Source: an uncultured Prevotellaceae bacterium
Lineage (GTDB): Bacteria; Bacteroidota; Bacteroidia; Bacteroidales; Bacteroidaceae
Direction of reading: 5' to 3'
Length of the DNA: 64,000 nucleotides
Assembly (NCBI GenBank): GCA_900315075.1
Contig: OMXV01000008.1
Coordinates: forward strand, 36,198 to 100,197
Made by a program: the position numbers and the translations under genes. The notes under the pieces are model-generated. The model was not told where the DNA came from. It made no database searches and saw nothing but the letters and a program-made list of their open reading frames with translations. Below are positions 43,801-52,781 of this stretch, in pieces. Within the stretch, counting starts at the first letter, position 1, and the number at the start of each line of letters is the position of its first letter.

Positions 43801-46164
43801 TTGAATTTCCGAGCCACTATATTCCACGATTTTTATGGTACCATCAGGGAGAACGATGATGAAGCGGCGTGACTGAAGCATCCCTGGGTACTGACCTTTT
43901 CGCTGACCAATGACCAAGGTGCGGGTTTTGTCGTTCCACTGCATGGGGATGGTGGCATAAACACCACGCTCGTAGTTGTAGTTGTCGCCCTCGTCCTCAT
44001 AGAGAGTGAAGGAGGCATCAGCACCTGGATAAACACGGATTTCCAGGTTGTCCCACGTCTTCTCACCCACATACTGCATTTCTGGACCAAGTGGAAGAAT
44101 GCTTCCTGCTCGTACAAACATCGGCACATGGTCGAGAGAAGTATTCAACGTAACAGTCTGTCCGCCACGATAACGCTCCCAGGTCCAGAAATCATACCAG
44201 TCAGTTCCCTTGGGCAAGTATTTTCCTACGGTTTTTTCCTCGTTCCAGTTCACTTGCCCTACTCCACCATCGGCTTTTGCTTCTTTTTTATCCCAACCTG
44301 TCATGGCATCCTCCTTGATGATTTGCTCAGTGGTGTATTGTGGGTCTAAGATAGGAGTGGCAAGGATGGAGCGGCCAAACATAAACTCATCGGTGTTATC
44401 CCAAATGCGTTTATCAGCAGCAAAGTCGCTGAAGAGTGGTCGTAGGTAACTCTCATTAGCGCTTGTCACCTGCCATGCTGTACTATAGAGATAAGGGAGG
44501 AAACGGTAACGCAGGCGGATGGCCTTCTCGATGGCATCATAGACGGGTTCACCTTTCTGACCAAACTGCCATATCTCGCGTGGAGCGTCGGCTCCATGGC
44601 TACGGAATACGGGGCAGAAGAAAGCATACTGCATCCAGCGTACATACAGTTCCTGGAACTGTGGGTTGCGTGGTGCCGAACTGCCACGGGTGTTGTATGA
44701 TCCGCAGAAGAAGCCACCGATATCGGTATTGAAATTGGGGTTGCCTGTAAGCGAGAAACTCAGTCCAGCGGGCACCTGCTTCCGCAACATGTCCCATGAA
44801 GAAGCCACATCGCCACTCCACATATTGGAGCCATAACGCTGCTGTCCGGCAAATGCCGAGCGTGTCATGATGAAGACACGTTTTTTATCCGACTCTTTCC
44901 GCTGTGCATCATAGACGCCTCCAACGGTTTGCAGAGGAAAGGCATTGCGTAGCGAGCGCCATGTTCCGCCCTCTGTGCCCGCTTTATGGGCATAGTCCGA
45001 CTCCTTGGGGTCGAAGAAATCGGGGTCGGTGGAGTCCATCCACCAAGCGTCGGTATCATAATCGAAAAGCGTTTTCAAGTTCTGCCAATAAATGTCGCGT
45101 GCCTCCTGAGAAAAGGCATCATAGACGCGTACCCCCGAAGGATAGTCTCTGCGTGGCGGCCAGAAAGTGAGTCCACTCTGCGGCCATGTTTCAAAGTCGA
45201 AAAGCAATCCTTTCGCATCCAGTTGCCTATAGGCTTTTGTCATAGGTCCGAAACTGGCCCAAATGGAAATCATAAAATGGGCATGTTTTTCATGTGCCTG
45301 CTGAATCATCCGTTTGCCGTCGGCAAAATCCTCTGAGAGAAAGTCCATGGCATTCCAGAGGTAGTTGCTTCCCCAGTATTGCCAGTCCTGGATAATACCG
45401 TCGAGAGGCACTTGCAATTCGCGATACTTATCGACGATGCCAAGTGTTTCACGCGAACTCTTATACCGCTCTTTCGACTGCCAGTAGCCGAAGGTCCACA
45501 ATGGGAACATAGGCACCTGGCCTGAGAGGTGTCGCATCTGGGCGATGACACCATCGGCCGTCTCACCATACATGAAATAGTAGTCAACACATTCACCGAC
45601 CTCGGATGCAAACGACATGCCCTCTGGACCATCATCAAACTGCGTGGGCGAATAGTTGTCCCAGAAGATTCCCCATCCCTTGATGCTCTGAAGCACATTC
45701 TGGAAGTCCTCCAAGTTGGACTGTTCCATGCGCTTATGCTCACCTCGGCGGTTCATCTTGCCATTCTGAATGGTACCCAATCCATAGATGGCTTCATCCT
45801 TGTCAAGGGTGAAGGTCTGGCGGACCTTCCATTTACCTGCATCAGCACCTGTGGCGATAGATTCTAAGACATAGTTTTTCTCTCGTAGAAGTACTTTTCC
45901 TTTCGAAGTGAGAAAAGTAAGACACCCCGTCTTGGGGTCTTGCCTGACAGTCAATTCACTGCTGGAGGTCGCATTGCCTTTTTTTGTCAATGTGACCTGC
46001 TCGGGTTGGGCGGTGACAACAAGACTCTTGCCGTCGGCAGTATTAGCACTGGGATATTTCACCACATGAACGATACGTGGGGTGAAAAACTCGACTTTCA
46101 CATTTTGTGCATAGCCTATTGTGGTGGCCAGCAGAAGTGCGAGGAAGGGACTGATTTTACGCAT
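43789..46164 (-). CDS. GH31 alpha-xylosidase-type hydrolase
   Basis: 791 residues with signal peptide MRKISPFLALLLATTIGYAQ. An N-terminal beta-sandwich contains AIYGLGTIQNGKMNRRG. The catalytic barrel carries D377 in AWWMDSTDPDFF (nucleophile) and D452 in MWSGDVASSWD (acid/base). TRSAFAGQQRYG and GGFFCGSYN are typical of Bacteroidetes alpha-xylosidases. It should remove alpha-1,6-xylose from xyloglucan oligosaccharides; alpha-glucosidase activity is the alternative. The last residues QLKI and the stop are encoded by an AAGATTTAAGATT repeat. Confidence 0.9.
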   Translation of the reverse strand: MRKISPFLALLLATTIGYAQNVKVEFFTPRIVHVVKYPSANTADGKSLVVTAQPEQVTLTKKGNATSSSELTVRQDPKTGCLTFLTSKGKVLLREKNYVLESIATGADAGKWKVRQTFTLDKDEAIYGLGTIQNGKMNRRGEHKRMEQSNLEDFQNVLQSIKGWGIFWDNYSPTQFDDGPEGMSFASEVGECVDYYFMYGETADGVIAQMRHLSGQVPMFPLWTFGYWQSKERYKSSRETLGIVDKYRELQVPLDGIIQDWQYWGSNYLWNAMDFLSEDFADGKRMIQQAHEKHAHFMISIWASFGPMTKAYRQLDAKGLLFDFETWPQSGLTFWPPRRDYPSGVRVYDAFSQEARDIYWQNLKTLFDYDTDAWWMDSTDPDFFDPKESDYAHKAGTEGGTWRSLRNAFPLQTVGGVYDAQRKESDKKRVFIMTRSAFAGQQRYGSNMWSGDVASSWDMLRKQVPAGLSFSLTGNPNFNTDIGGFFCGSYNTRGSSAPRNPQFQELYVRWMQYAFFCPVFRSHGADAPREIWQFGQKGEPVYDAIEKAIRLRYRFLPYLYSTAWQVTSANESYLRPLFSDFAADKRIWDNTDEFMFGRSILATPILDPQYTTEQIIKEDAMTGWDKKEAKADGGVGQVNWNEEKTVGKYLPKGTDWYDFWTWERYRGGQTVTLNTSLDHVPMFVRAGSILPLGPEMQYVGEKTWDNLEIRVYPGADASFTLYEDEGDNYNYERGVYATIPMQWNDKTRTLVIGQRKGQYPGMLQSRRFIIVLPDGTIKIVEYSGSEIQLKI

Positions 46165-46238
46165 GGTTTTTATGTAGTTATAGGGGAGTTAATGAGACAA
46201 TAATCTATTTTTGCGAACAAACCTGAAACATTGCGTCT

Positions 46239-48197
46239 TTATTGATTGACGATGAGAATAGCACCATTGCATGGGATAGTGGCCTTGAACGTTTGTTTCT
46301 TAGGCATGGAAATAGTTTTCAGACTGCCATTCAACTGTGTGTCGTCGGTATAGACATCGAGTTTTGCCTTTTTGTCGAAGACGGTAAGCGGGATGTTCAC
46401 ATTGAGTGGTTTCTCATCTGCATTGATACCGGCAAGATACCATTTGTCGCCACAGCGACGAGCCATAATAGCATAGCGGCCTGGATAGCCATCAATATAT
46501 CGTACCTCGTCCCAAGTAGTAGGCACATCCTTCATAAACTGTACGGCCCATGCAGGTGCATCGGTCATATTGTTGGGTGCCAAGGCAAAGTGCTGCACAC
46601 TGCTCTGAAAGAGCACTGCCGTGGCAAGGGCATAGACATCGCTGGTGCGACGTATTGTACCCGAATTATTGTCAGCATTGTAACGTTTGTTGAGAGCAGA
46701 GCCACCGAAGTCCATCGACCCGACGGTGTTGCGGATGAAGGTATGTGTGGCACCATTGCGTGCCTCTGCATCGCAAGCCCCTTGTCCAAAGTGCAGGTTT
46801 TCACTGGCCAGCACGGCCTCAGAAGCCACATAGTTGGGGTACATACGTTCCCATCCACGGGGAAGTGTACATCCATGGAAAATCACTTGGATTCCGAAGT
46901 CATTGGCATCGGTAAGGATATCCTCATAGAGTTGCATCATCGGTTGCTTGTCGCTGCCGAAGAAATCGACCTTGATACCGAGGATACCCGTCTGCTGCAT
47001 CCAAGCCATCTCCTTGCGGCGCACGCTGGAGCGGTCCATCTTGCCCTTTGGCGACTGTGGTGCATCGTTCCACGAACCGTTGGAGTTATACCATAGGAAG
47101 ATGCCCACGCCACGACTTTTAGCATAGCGGGCCAGATCGGCAATCTTCTCATAGCCTATCTGCACATCCCAGAGGGCATCGATAAGCACTGTGCGGTAGC
47201 CCATGGCGGCAGCGAAGTCGATATAACGCCGTTGCTCATCGTAGTTACAGCTGGGGTCCATGCCAATAATCCACGACCACACGCCCTTGCCGTAGGTGTA
47301 GTCGCGAGAAGCTTCATATTTGGGTTGTACGAGATCCCACGGCACTGTCGTTTCCACGACATTGGCCAATGTTGTGCCAATGGTGATGGTGCGCCAAGGT
47401 GTGGCGGCAGGCAATGACATGCCAGGGGTAGTGGAACCGATACCATTGCCCTCGCCCTCCTGTGGGAAACCAATAGCGTAGGCATTGCCACCCTTGTTGA
47501 GTAGTCGGCAGCCTACATACGAACCGTCGGTGCCAGTCTCACTGATGAGAACCCATCCTTTGTCGGCGTTCTTGAAGAGGCAAGGGAAGGTATATCCTTC
47601 GCCCCAACCGTTCTTGCCCGTCTCATCGTCGAGCGTATAGGAAGTCTCATAACTGGGTGCTGTGCGGGCAAATCCCGTCATAGGCTTCGACTGTGGGCAG
47701 AGGAAAGTGGTGGTGCCAGCGGGCATGACAAAGCCGCTGTTCTCACTACGCACCACACAGACCTTCGTATTGCGAGTGTCATAAATATTATATCTGAAAG
47801 CCACATCACGATTGCTAACCCGGAAGATGATGTCCATGGCACGGCGTTTATCAGCAGAGAAATGGCAAACCGCCTGAGTAGCCTCGTAATTGACGTGGCT
47901 CTGCTTGATAGTGCGCAGACTATATTCATCGGTGACAGTGCTGACGTCGCATTTTTCCATCGTCAGTCCCTCGGTGAAGTTACAAAAGTCGGTCTCAATG
48001 CCCAATGGCGATTTCTCGACAAACACCACATTATCAAGACTTACCTGATAGGTGGGTTTTCCATCTGTCGTCTCCACCTTGACGGTGATGTGTCCATCGG
48101 GACTGCTGAATTGTTGTTCTGACTGTGCTGCAGCACGTGTTGCCGACATACTCATCGCCGCCAATACGCAGACGGCACTCATTAGGAATGATTTCAT
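46239..48197 (-). CDS. GH97 hydrolase, retaining alpha-galactosidase type
   Basis: 652 residues with a signal peptide ending RAAAQ. N-terminal beta-supersandwich, barrel, then a C-terminal beta domain. D411 in GIKVDFFGSDKQ sits where retaining GH97 alpha-galactosidases have their nucleophile; E460 or E466 in VASEAVLASENLHF is the likely acid/base. The inverting SusB-type enzymes have a glutamate base instead. VWSWIIGMDPSCNYDEQRRY and FHGCTLPRGWERMYPN are GH97 signatures. Xyloglucan galactose is beta-linked, so an alpha-galactosidase would imply another substrate, or an unusual specificity. Confidence 0.88.
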   Translation of the reverse strand: MKSFLMSAVCVLAAMSMSATRAAAQSEQQFSSPDGHITVKVETTDGKPTYQVSLDNVVFVEKSPLGIETDFCNFTEGLTMEKCDVSTVTDEYSLRTIKQSHVNYEATQAVCHFSADKRRAMDIIFRVSNRDVAFRYNIYDTRNTKVCVVRSENSGFVMPAGTTTFLCPQSKPMTGFARTAPSYETSYTLDDETGKNGWGEGYTFPCLFKNADKGWVLISETGTDGSYVGCRLLNKGGNAYAIGFPQEGEGNGIGSTTPGMSLPAATPWRTITIGTTLANVVETTVPWDLVQPKYEASRDYTYGKGVWSWIIGMDPSCNYDEQRRYIDFAAAMGYRTVLIDALWDVQIGYEKIADLARYAKSRGVGIFLWYNSNGSWNDAPQSPKGKMDRSSVRRKEMAWMQQTGILGIKVDFFGSDKQPMMQLYEDILTDANDFGIQVIFHGCTLPRGWERMYPNYVASEAVLASENLHFGQGACDAEARNGATHTFIRNTVGSMDFGGSALNKRYNADNNSGTIRRTSDVYALATAVLFQSSVQHFALAPNNMTDAPAWAVQFMKDVPTTWDEVRYIDGYPGRYAIMARRCGDKWYLAGINADEKPLNVNIPLTVFDKKAKLDVYTDDTQLNGSLKTISMPKKQTFKATIPCNGAILIVNQ

Positions 48198-48204
48198 TTA
48201 AAAT

Positions 48205-48405
48205 TGAAGATTGAAGATTGAAAATTGAAAATTGAAAAAAAGGTAGTTAAAGAGGAGTTAAAGGGGAGTTAAAGGGGAGTTAAAGGGACATTACTATTAA
48301 AAATTGAGAATTGATAATTTTTCATTATATCGTTATGTTGACACACTCCTAACTTTTAACTTCTAACTTCTAACTCCTAACTAAAACACCCTCTTACCTC
48401 TGAGT
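48205..48405. repeat. Composite intergenic repeat between GH9 and GH97
   Basis: Read in the direction of transcription: AGAGGTAAGAGG over the GH9 stop, GTTAGGAGTTAGAAG units, AATGTCCC, four CTTTAACTCC units, CAATTTTCAATCTTC units, then the GH97 start. This is the module order of 9955-10192. Confidence 0.85.
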
Positions 48406-50760
48406 ATTTATCGCATACAAATACGCCATGAGAGCCATTTTGCCACGCATGGTTTCACGTGGTGTGAACTCACCATTCACCCACATATAGCGTTGGTTAA
48501 AATAGGACTCCTGACGTGGCCAGCCGCCTTCGTTCCACGATGGATAGCAGCGGTTGAGCAGGATACGCGCATCGCCACCATTGCCTGGCGACCATGTCTC
48601 GGTGCCATTGAATGGTGTCTGTCCCGGGTGTGAGCCAGGTGCGCCGTCGTTACGGCCTGTGGTATAGACATCGGTGATATGCCGCTGCCCCAACCCTGTC
48701 ATCTCAACAATATTACCAGGGTTACGTCCTAAGCTCCATCCTGCCTCTGTGTACATCACATGTTCCAAATTCTGACGGCGAGCCTTGTCGGTAGCAATGT
48801 AATGTGCCAACATCACCAACTGCAGATTCTGCGAGGTCTGCCAGCGGCTATCATTGGCTGAACGCCGTGAAGGACGTGTGGCCATGTGCGAGATATTATA
48901 GTCTTCGGCATGGGTGTTGACCGATGCTTTCAGGTTCTGATACAAGTCAGCGAAATGACGCGGATGCGGACAAGTGAGATAGGCGGCAGCTGCCCATACC
49001 TGACAGAAGCCTACTTCACCAGCCTTGAACTCATTAGTAACATTTGCCACGAAATAGCCCTGACGCCCTTTGTTGAAGAGCAGCGAATGGCTATCTTTAA
49101 TCATGCTCTCCTCGGCCATGATACGCTCCCACTGTTCGTCGCCAGTGACATTGTATAGGAAAGCAGCAGCCAACTGCCTGAAATCTCTGCCTCGCATACT
49201 GATGCTTCCCACATCCTGCATGTCATCGAGTTGGGAATTTTCCTGACGGCTTGCGAAACGGAAAGCCTTGATGGCCTCGTCGGTATAGTACTGCTGCAGC
49301 GAGTCGTTGCGCTGGATACGGAATGCCTCTGCCAACATGGCGCAGTTAGCGGCATTGGCCCATGCCGCCATGGTGGTGCATCCAGCCTGAAACATCACCG
49401 ACCAGTCGTTGCAGGGATTGGTGACACCTTGCGAATAGGCCTCGCCATCGCGGATGCTCAAGAAGAAGTCCACCTCGTTGCGTGCCTCATCAATGAGGTC
49501 GGGGATGCCATTTCCACTCTCTCGGATGCCCAAATTGTCGTCATTGACCTTTCCACCTGAGAGGATGTAAGGCAGAAGCATATCGTAGATGTTACCCACA
49601 TGCGCCAGATGGCGGTCCCAGTCGAAGGCATCGGAATGTCCACCCTTGACATCTACTGCCACGGGATTCCCAGGCAGACGATGACGCCAGAAAATCGACT
49701 CCTTGAGTGGTTTGAAATGCGGTTCGTCCCACACATCGGTATGCAAGTCACGCCATTCCTGACACCACGGATGGAAGTCGGTCTTGTAGATGGTGAATCC
49801 CTTGGGATCTTCCTCTGGGATGAACTGTGGCTGACGCGGAATGGGGAAGACATGTTCCGGATCCTTGGGTTCGCCCAGGCGCATATAATAATATCCACGG
49901 ACGGAATAATGATAGGGTTCGAAATATACATCGGAACTGATGTCGAAATCCATACTACATCCCACATCCTCTACCACAAGGCGGTAACGGCCAGGCTGCG
50001 TACCCTTGAAGTCGATATTCCACACATCAGTGCCTATGAGGTTTTTCTTTCCTGCTTCGTTGGCTGCATCCTCGGCTTTCTTCCAGAATTTAACGATGCC
50101 AACCTTTTGTTTTTTCTTGGTCTTCACATTGTAGAGCCAGACCTTCCGACCCTCCCATGCCTTGTAATCACGCTGTCCACCGTCACCCAACCACATATAG
50201 AGGTCGGCAGCATGGAGAGCCTCAGCAGGTGAATAACCAATGATGTTGACATGGAGGGCCTCCGACTGTGCATTCCACACGTCGAAACGGACACCTGCCG
50301 TCTTAACGTCAGAACCGACTCCCTGAGGCAAGGTGACTGTATAGGAGCACCCTTGTCGCATTGGATGTGGCAGTTGGAGAAACAGCCAGTGATCCAACTC
50401 ACTTGTCAGTGTATTGTCGGTATTCATCGGTTTCGACTTACGCCAGACATTTACTGGCTGTTGGGTGCCAAAAGACTTATCGTCATCAGAACTGATACGC
50501 CATTGCGAGGCCACCTGTGCCTCAGCCACCTTCAGTCGTTCGCCGAAGACCAAAAGGGTATCGTCGCCCTCGGCAAAGGAATGTCCGAGATAGGCACTGG
50601 GACCCGTACCGTCGTCACGGTAATGCACCTCGCCGTCGCGGAAATGCACCATAAGATAGTCTTTGTCGATTACTTTCACTTCTATCAACTTTGTGGCATG
50701 GATAGGCATTGCTGTCATGAGAAACGCCACTGCAAGAAGGGGGAATAGGATTTTTTTCAT
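48394..50760 (-). CDS. GH9 endoglucanase-type hydrolase
   Basis: 788 residues, signal peptide MKKILFPLLAVAFLMTAMPIHA. An N-terminal Ig-like domain (to about 300) precedes an (alpha/alpha)6 barrel. GGHSDAFDWDRHLAHVGNIY holds the catalytic-base aspartates, GWSLGRNPGN is conserved, and NGEFTPRE near residues 762-769 holds the acid glutamate. It is likely an endo-beta-1,4-glucanase or xyloglucanase. First GH of the cluster, 42 bases after the ABC exporter gene. Its TAA stop lies in an AGAGGTAAGAG repeat. Confidence 0.88.
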   Translation of the reverse strand: MKKILFPLLAVAFLMTAMPIHATKLIEVKVIDKDYLMVHFRDGEVHYRDDGTGPSAYLGHSFAEGDDTLLVFGERLKVAEAQVASQWRISSDDDKSFGTQQPVNVWRKSKPMNTDNTLTSELDHWLFLQLPHPMRQGCSYTVTLPQGVGSDVKTAGVRFDVWNAQSEALHVNIIGYSPAEALHAADLYMWLGDGGQRDYKAWEGRKVWLYNVKTKKKQKVGIVKFWKKAEDAANEAGKKNLIGTDVWNIDFKGTQPGRYRLVVEDVGCSMDFDISSDVYFEPYHYSVRGYYYMRLGEPKDPEHVFPIPRQPQFIPEEDPKGFTIYKTDFHPWCQEWRDLHTDVWDEPHFKPLKESIFWRHRLPGNPVAVDVKGGHSDAFDWDRHLAHVGNIYDMLLPYILSGGKVNDDNLGIRESGNGIPDLIDEARNEVDFFLSIRDGEAYSQGVTNPCNDWSVMFQAGCTTMAAWANAANCAMLAEAFRIQRNDSLQQYYTDEAIKAFRFASRQENSQLDDMQDVGSISMRGRDFRQLAAAFLYNVTGDEQWERIMAEESMIKDSHSLLFNKGRQGYFVANVTNEFKAGEVGFCQVWAAAAYLTCPHPRHFADLYQNLKASVNTHAEDYNISHMATRPSRRSANDSRWQTSQNLQLVMLAHYIATDKARRQNLEHVMYTEAGWSLGRNPGNIVEMTGLGQRHITDVYTTGRNDGAPGSHPGQTPFNGTETWSPGNGGDARILLNRCYPSWNEGGWPRQESYFNQRYMWVNGEFTPRETMRGKMALMAYLYAINTQR

Positions 50761-50802
50761 TGAGGGGAGAAGTTTTTAGATTTGAGGGTTGAGACTTGAG
50801 GA

Positions 50803-52632
50803 TTAACTATTTTTGGGGTCAATAGTATTGGCAATTTTGTCAACGTTCATACTGCGGGCACTGGCATCGAAGATATCTTTATACACACCACCTTGCTGAT
50901 AGACCTCGTCGGGTGTGCCACTCTGTACCATGCGCCCTTCTTTGAGTACATAGATTTTGTCAGCATCAATGATTTGACCGATATTGTGCGAGATGATGAT
51001 GACCGTACGTCCCTGCTTGATGGCATCGATACTGGCCTTGATTTGCTCTGTGGCAATGGCATCAAGACTTGCTGTGGGTTCATCGAGGAAGATAATGGGT
51101 GGATTCTTAATAAACATACGGGCGATGGCTATACGCTGCTGCTGACCACCACTCAGTTGTAGCGCCTGGGTTTGGAAACCATTGGGCAGTTTCACTATCT
51201 GGTCGTAGATGTACGCCTGCTGGGCAGCCTTCACCACATCTTCATGGGTGGCATTGGGATTTCCATACTTGATATTCTCCTCGATGGTACCATCAAAAAT
51301 ATGATTTTTCTGGAGCACAAGTCCCACATTTTCGCGCAACCATTGAGTGTCCCACTCACTGAGTTCCACCCCATCAAGTTGGATGCTGCCACAGTCGGGG
51401 TGATAGAACTTGTCGAGCAGATTGACGATGGTGCTCTTACCAGCGCCACTCAATCCGACAAGGGCTGTGATTTTGCCACTCTCGATGTGCATGGAAACAT
51501 CAAACAACGCCTGTGTGCCGTTACTATAAGTGAAATCGACACCTGAAAGTACAAAGTCGCCTTTCACTTCCTTGGGATGATATTTTCCGGTGTCTTCCAC
51601 TTCGCCATCGGCATGGAGAATGCCAAAGAATCCCTCAGCATAGATAAGTGCATCGTTCATATCGTCGTAGATACGGTGCAGCTGTCGGATGGGAGCACTC
51701 ACATTGGCAAAAAGCATCACATGGTACATGATTTTACCGATGGTCATACCAGGATATTCGATGAGCACCAAATAGGCGGTGAGAATGATAATGAGCACGG
51801 TGCCTATTTGTTCAAGAAAACTTTTCAGTCCGTTGAAATAATAACTCTGCTTGCGAATATTCAGCTGTAGGTCGGTCATGTTGCGCTGAATTTGCGCCTG
51901 ACGGTCGGCTTCTATCTGCTCACGGTTAAAAGACTTGATGACGGTGATGCTCTCGATGATATTGAGGATGCCCTGACTCACAGCCTGATGGCCTCCGAAT
52001 ATACCACGTCGGCCTCCCTTCATCCGTTTAGCCTGGATATAGGTGACATAGAAGTAGATGGGTACGATGCACAGCGCCACCAAACCCACATAGACATTGG
52101 CCATAAACATCAATGCCAATGCTAAAATGGCACTGGTGAAAAGCGGTAGAATCTCAATGAAGAAATTGTTGACGGTATTGCTCAAACTCATGATACCCCT
52201 ATCGATACGCGACTGCAGCTTGCCAGTCTCATTTCCCTCGGCCGAGAAGAAAGCCATACGGAACGAGAGCATTCGCTCCACCACACGCAATGACAAGTCA
52301 CGGCTCACAAGGATGCGCATCCGTTCGCCATAGTAACGCTGGAAGAAAGTCACCAACGCACCGACGACTTCCTTGCCCAACAAAATGACGGTGATAGCCA
52401 CCAAGATACGGGTAGCACTTTTCCATGAGAAGGGTGGCTCCTGGATAAGCGCATTAATGGCATCGACGGCGCGGTCGAGCACTACGGCATTCACCTGGGC
52501 CATCAAAGATGCCACGAGTGTCAAAGCCAAGGTAATACCTATCAGCCATTTGTATGGCAAGACAAACGGCATGATGTTTTTCAGCAGGTCAAGAATGTTC
52601 ATCTTGCCCGTTGGGGCGTCATTATTATTCAT
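50803..52632 (-). CDS. ABC exporter, fused permease and ATPase
   Basis: 609 residues. Six membrane segments (to about 325), then an ATPase domain with Walker A GLSGAGKST at 393-401, Q-loop LVLQKNH, signature LSGGQQQR at 493-500 and Walker B IIFLDEPTASLD followed by the switch histidine in IIISHNIGQ. It is an MsbA/multidrug-type homodimer or half of a heterodimer; substrate unknown. It lies directly upstream of the GH9 gene in the same direction, so it may share the transcript of the hydrolase cluster. Confidence 0.92.
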   Translation of the reverse strand: MNNNDAPTGKMNILDLLKNIMPFVLPYKWLIGITLALTLVASLMAQVNAVVLDRAVDAINALIQEPPFSWKSATRILVAITVILLGKEVVGALVTFFQRYYGERMRILVSRDLSLRVVERMLSFRMAFFSAEGNETGKLQSRIDRGIMSLSNTVNNFFIEILPLFTSAILALALMFMANVYVGLVALCIVPIYFYVTYIQAKRMKGGRRGIFGGHQAVSQGILNIIESITVIKSFNREQIEADRQAQIQRNMTDLQLNIRKQSYYFNGLKSFLEQIGTVLIIILTAYLVLIEYPGMTIGKIMYHVMLFANVSAPIRQLHRIYDDMNDALIYAEGFFGILHADGEVEDTGKYHPKEVKGDFVLSGVDFTYSNGTQALFDVSMHIESGKITALVGLSGAGKSTIVNLLDKFYHPDCGSIQLDGVELSEWDTQWLRENVGLVLQKNHIFDGTIEENIKYGNPNATHEDVVKAAQQAYIYDQIVKLPNGFQTQALQLSGGQQQRIAIARMFIKNPPIIFLDEPTASLDAIATEQIKASIDAIKQGRTVIIISHNIGQIIDADKIYVLKEGRMVQSGTPDEVYQQGGVYKDIFDASARSMNVDKIANTIDPKNS

Positions 52633-52683
52633 GGACTATATAGTTTAAGGGCTTATTTCGGACACCTAAGTGATTATTTGGTG

Positions 52684-52691
52684 CAAAAATA
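52684..52691 (-). promoter_or_regulatory. -7 box for the ABC exporter and perhaps the GH cluster
   Basis: CAAAAATA is TATTTTTG on the minus strand, giving a leader of about 45 nt. It is the only convincing promoter that I see on this strand between 52.7 and 39.4 kb. Confidence 0.45.
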
Positions 52692-52781
52692 AATAAAAAA
52701 AACGGGAATACCATCTCTAATGAAAAAAAGTTACACTATTGGTGGTTCAATCAATGGGCAATGTCAGTTTTATATTGCCAT

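Noticed and set aside
46242-47096. 284-codon open frame on the plus strand inside GH97
   Set aside because: Fully antisense to a well-supported enzyme; no family resemblance.
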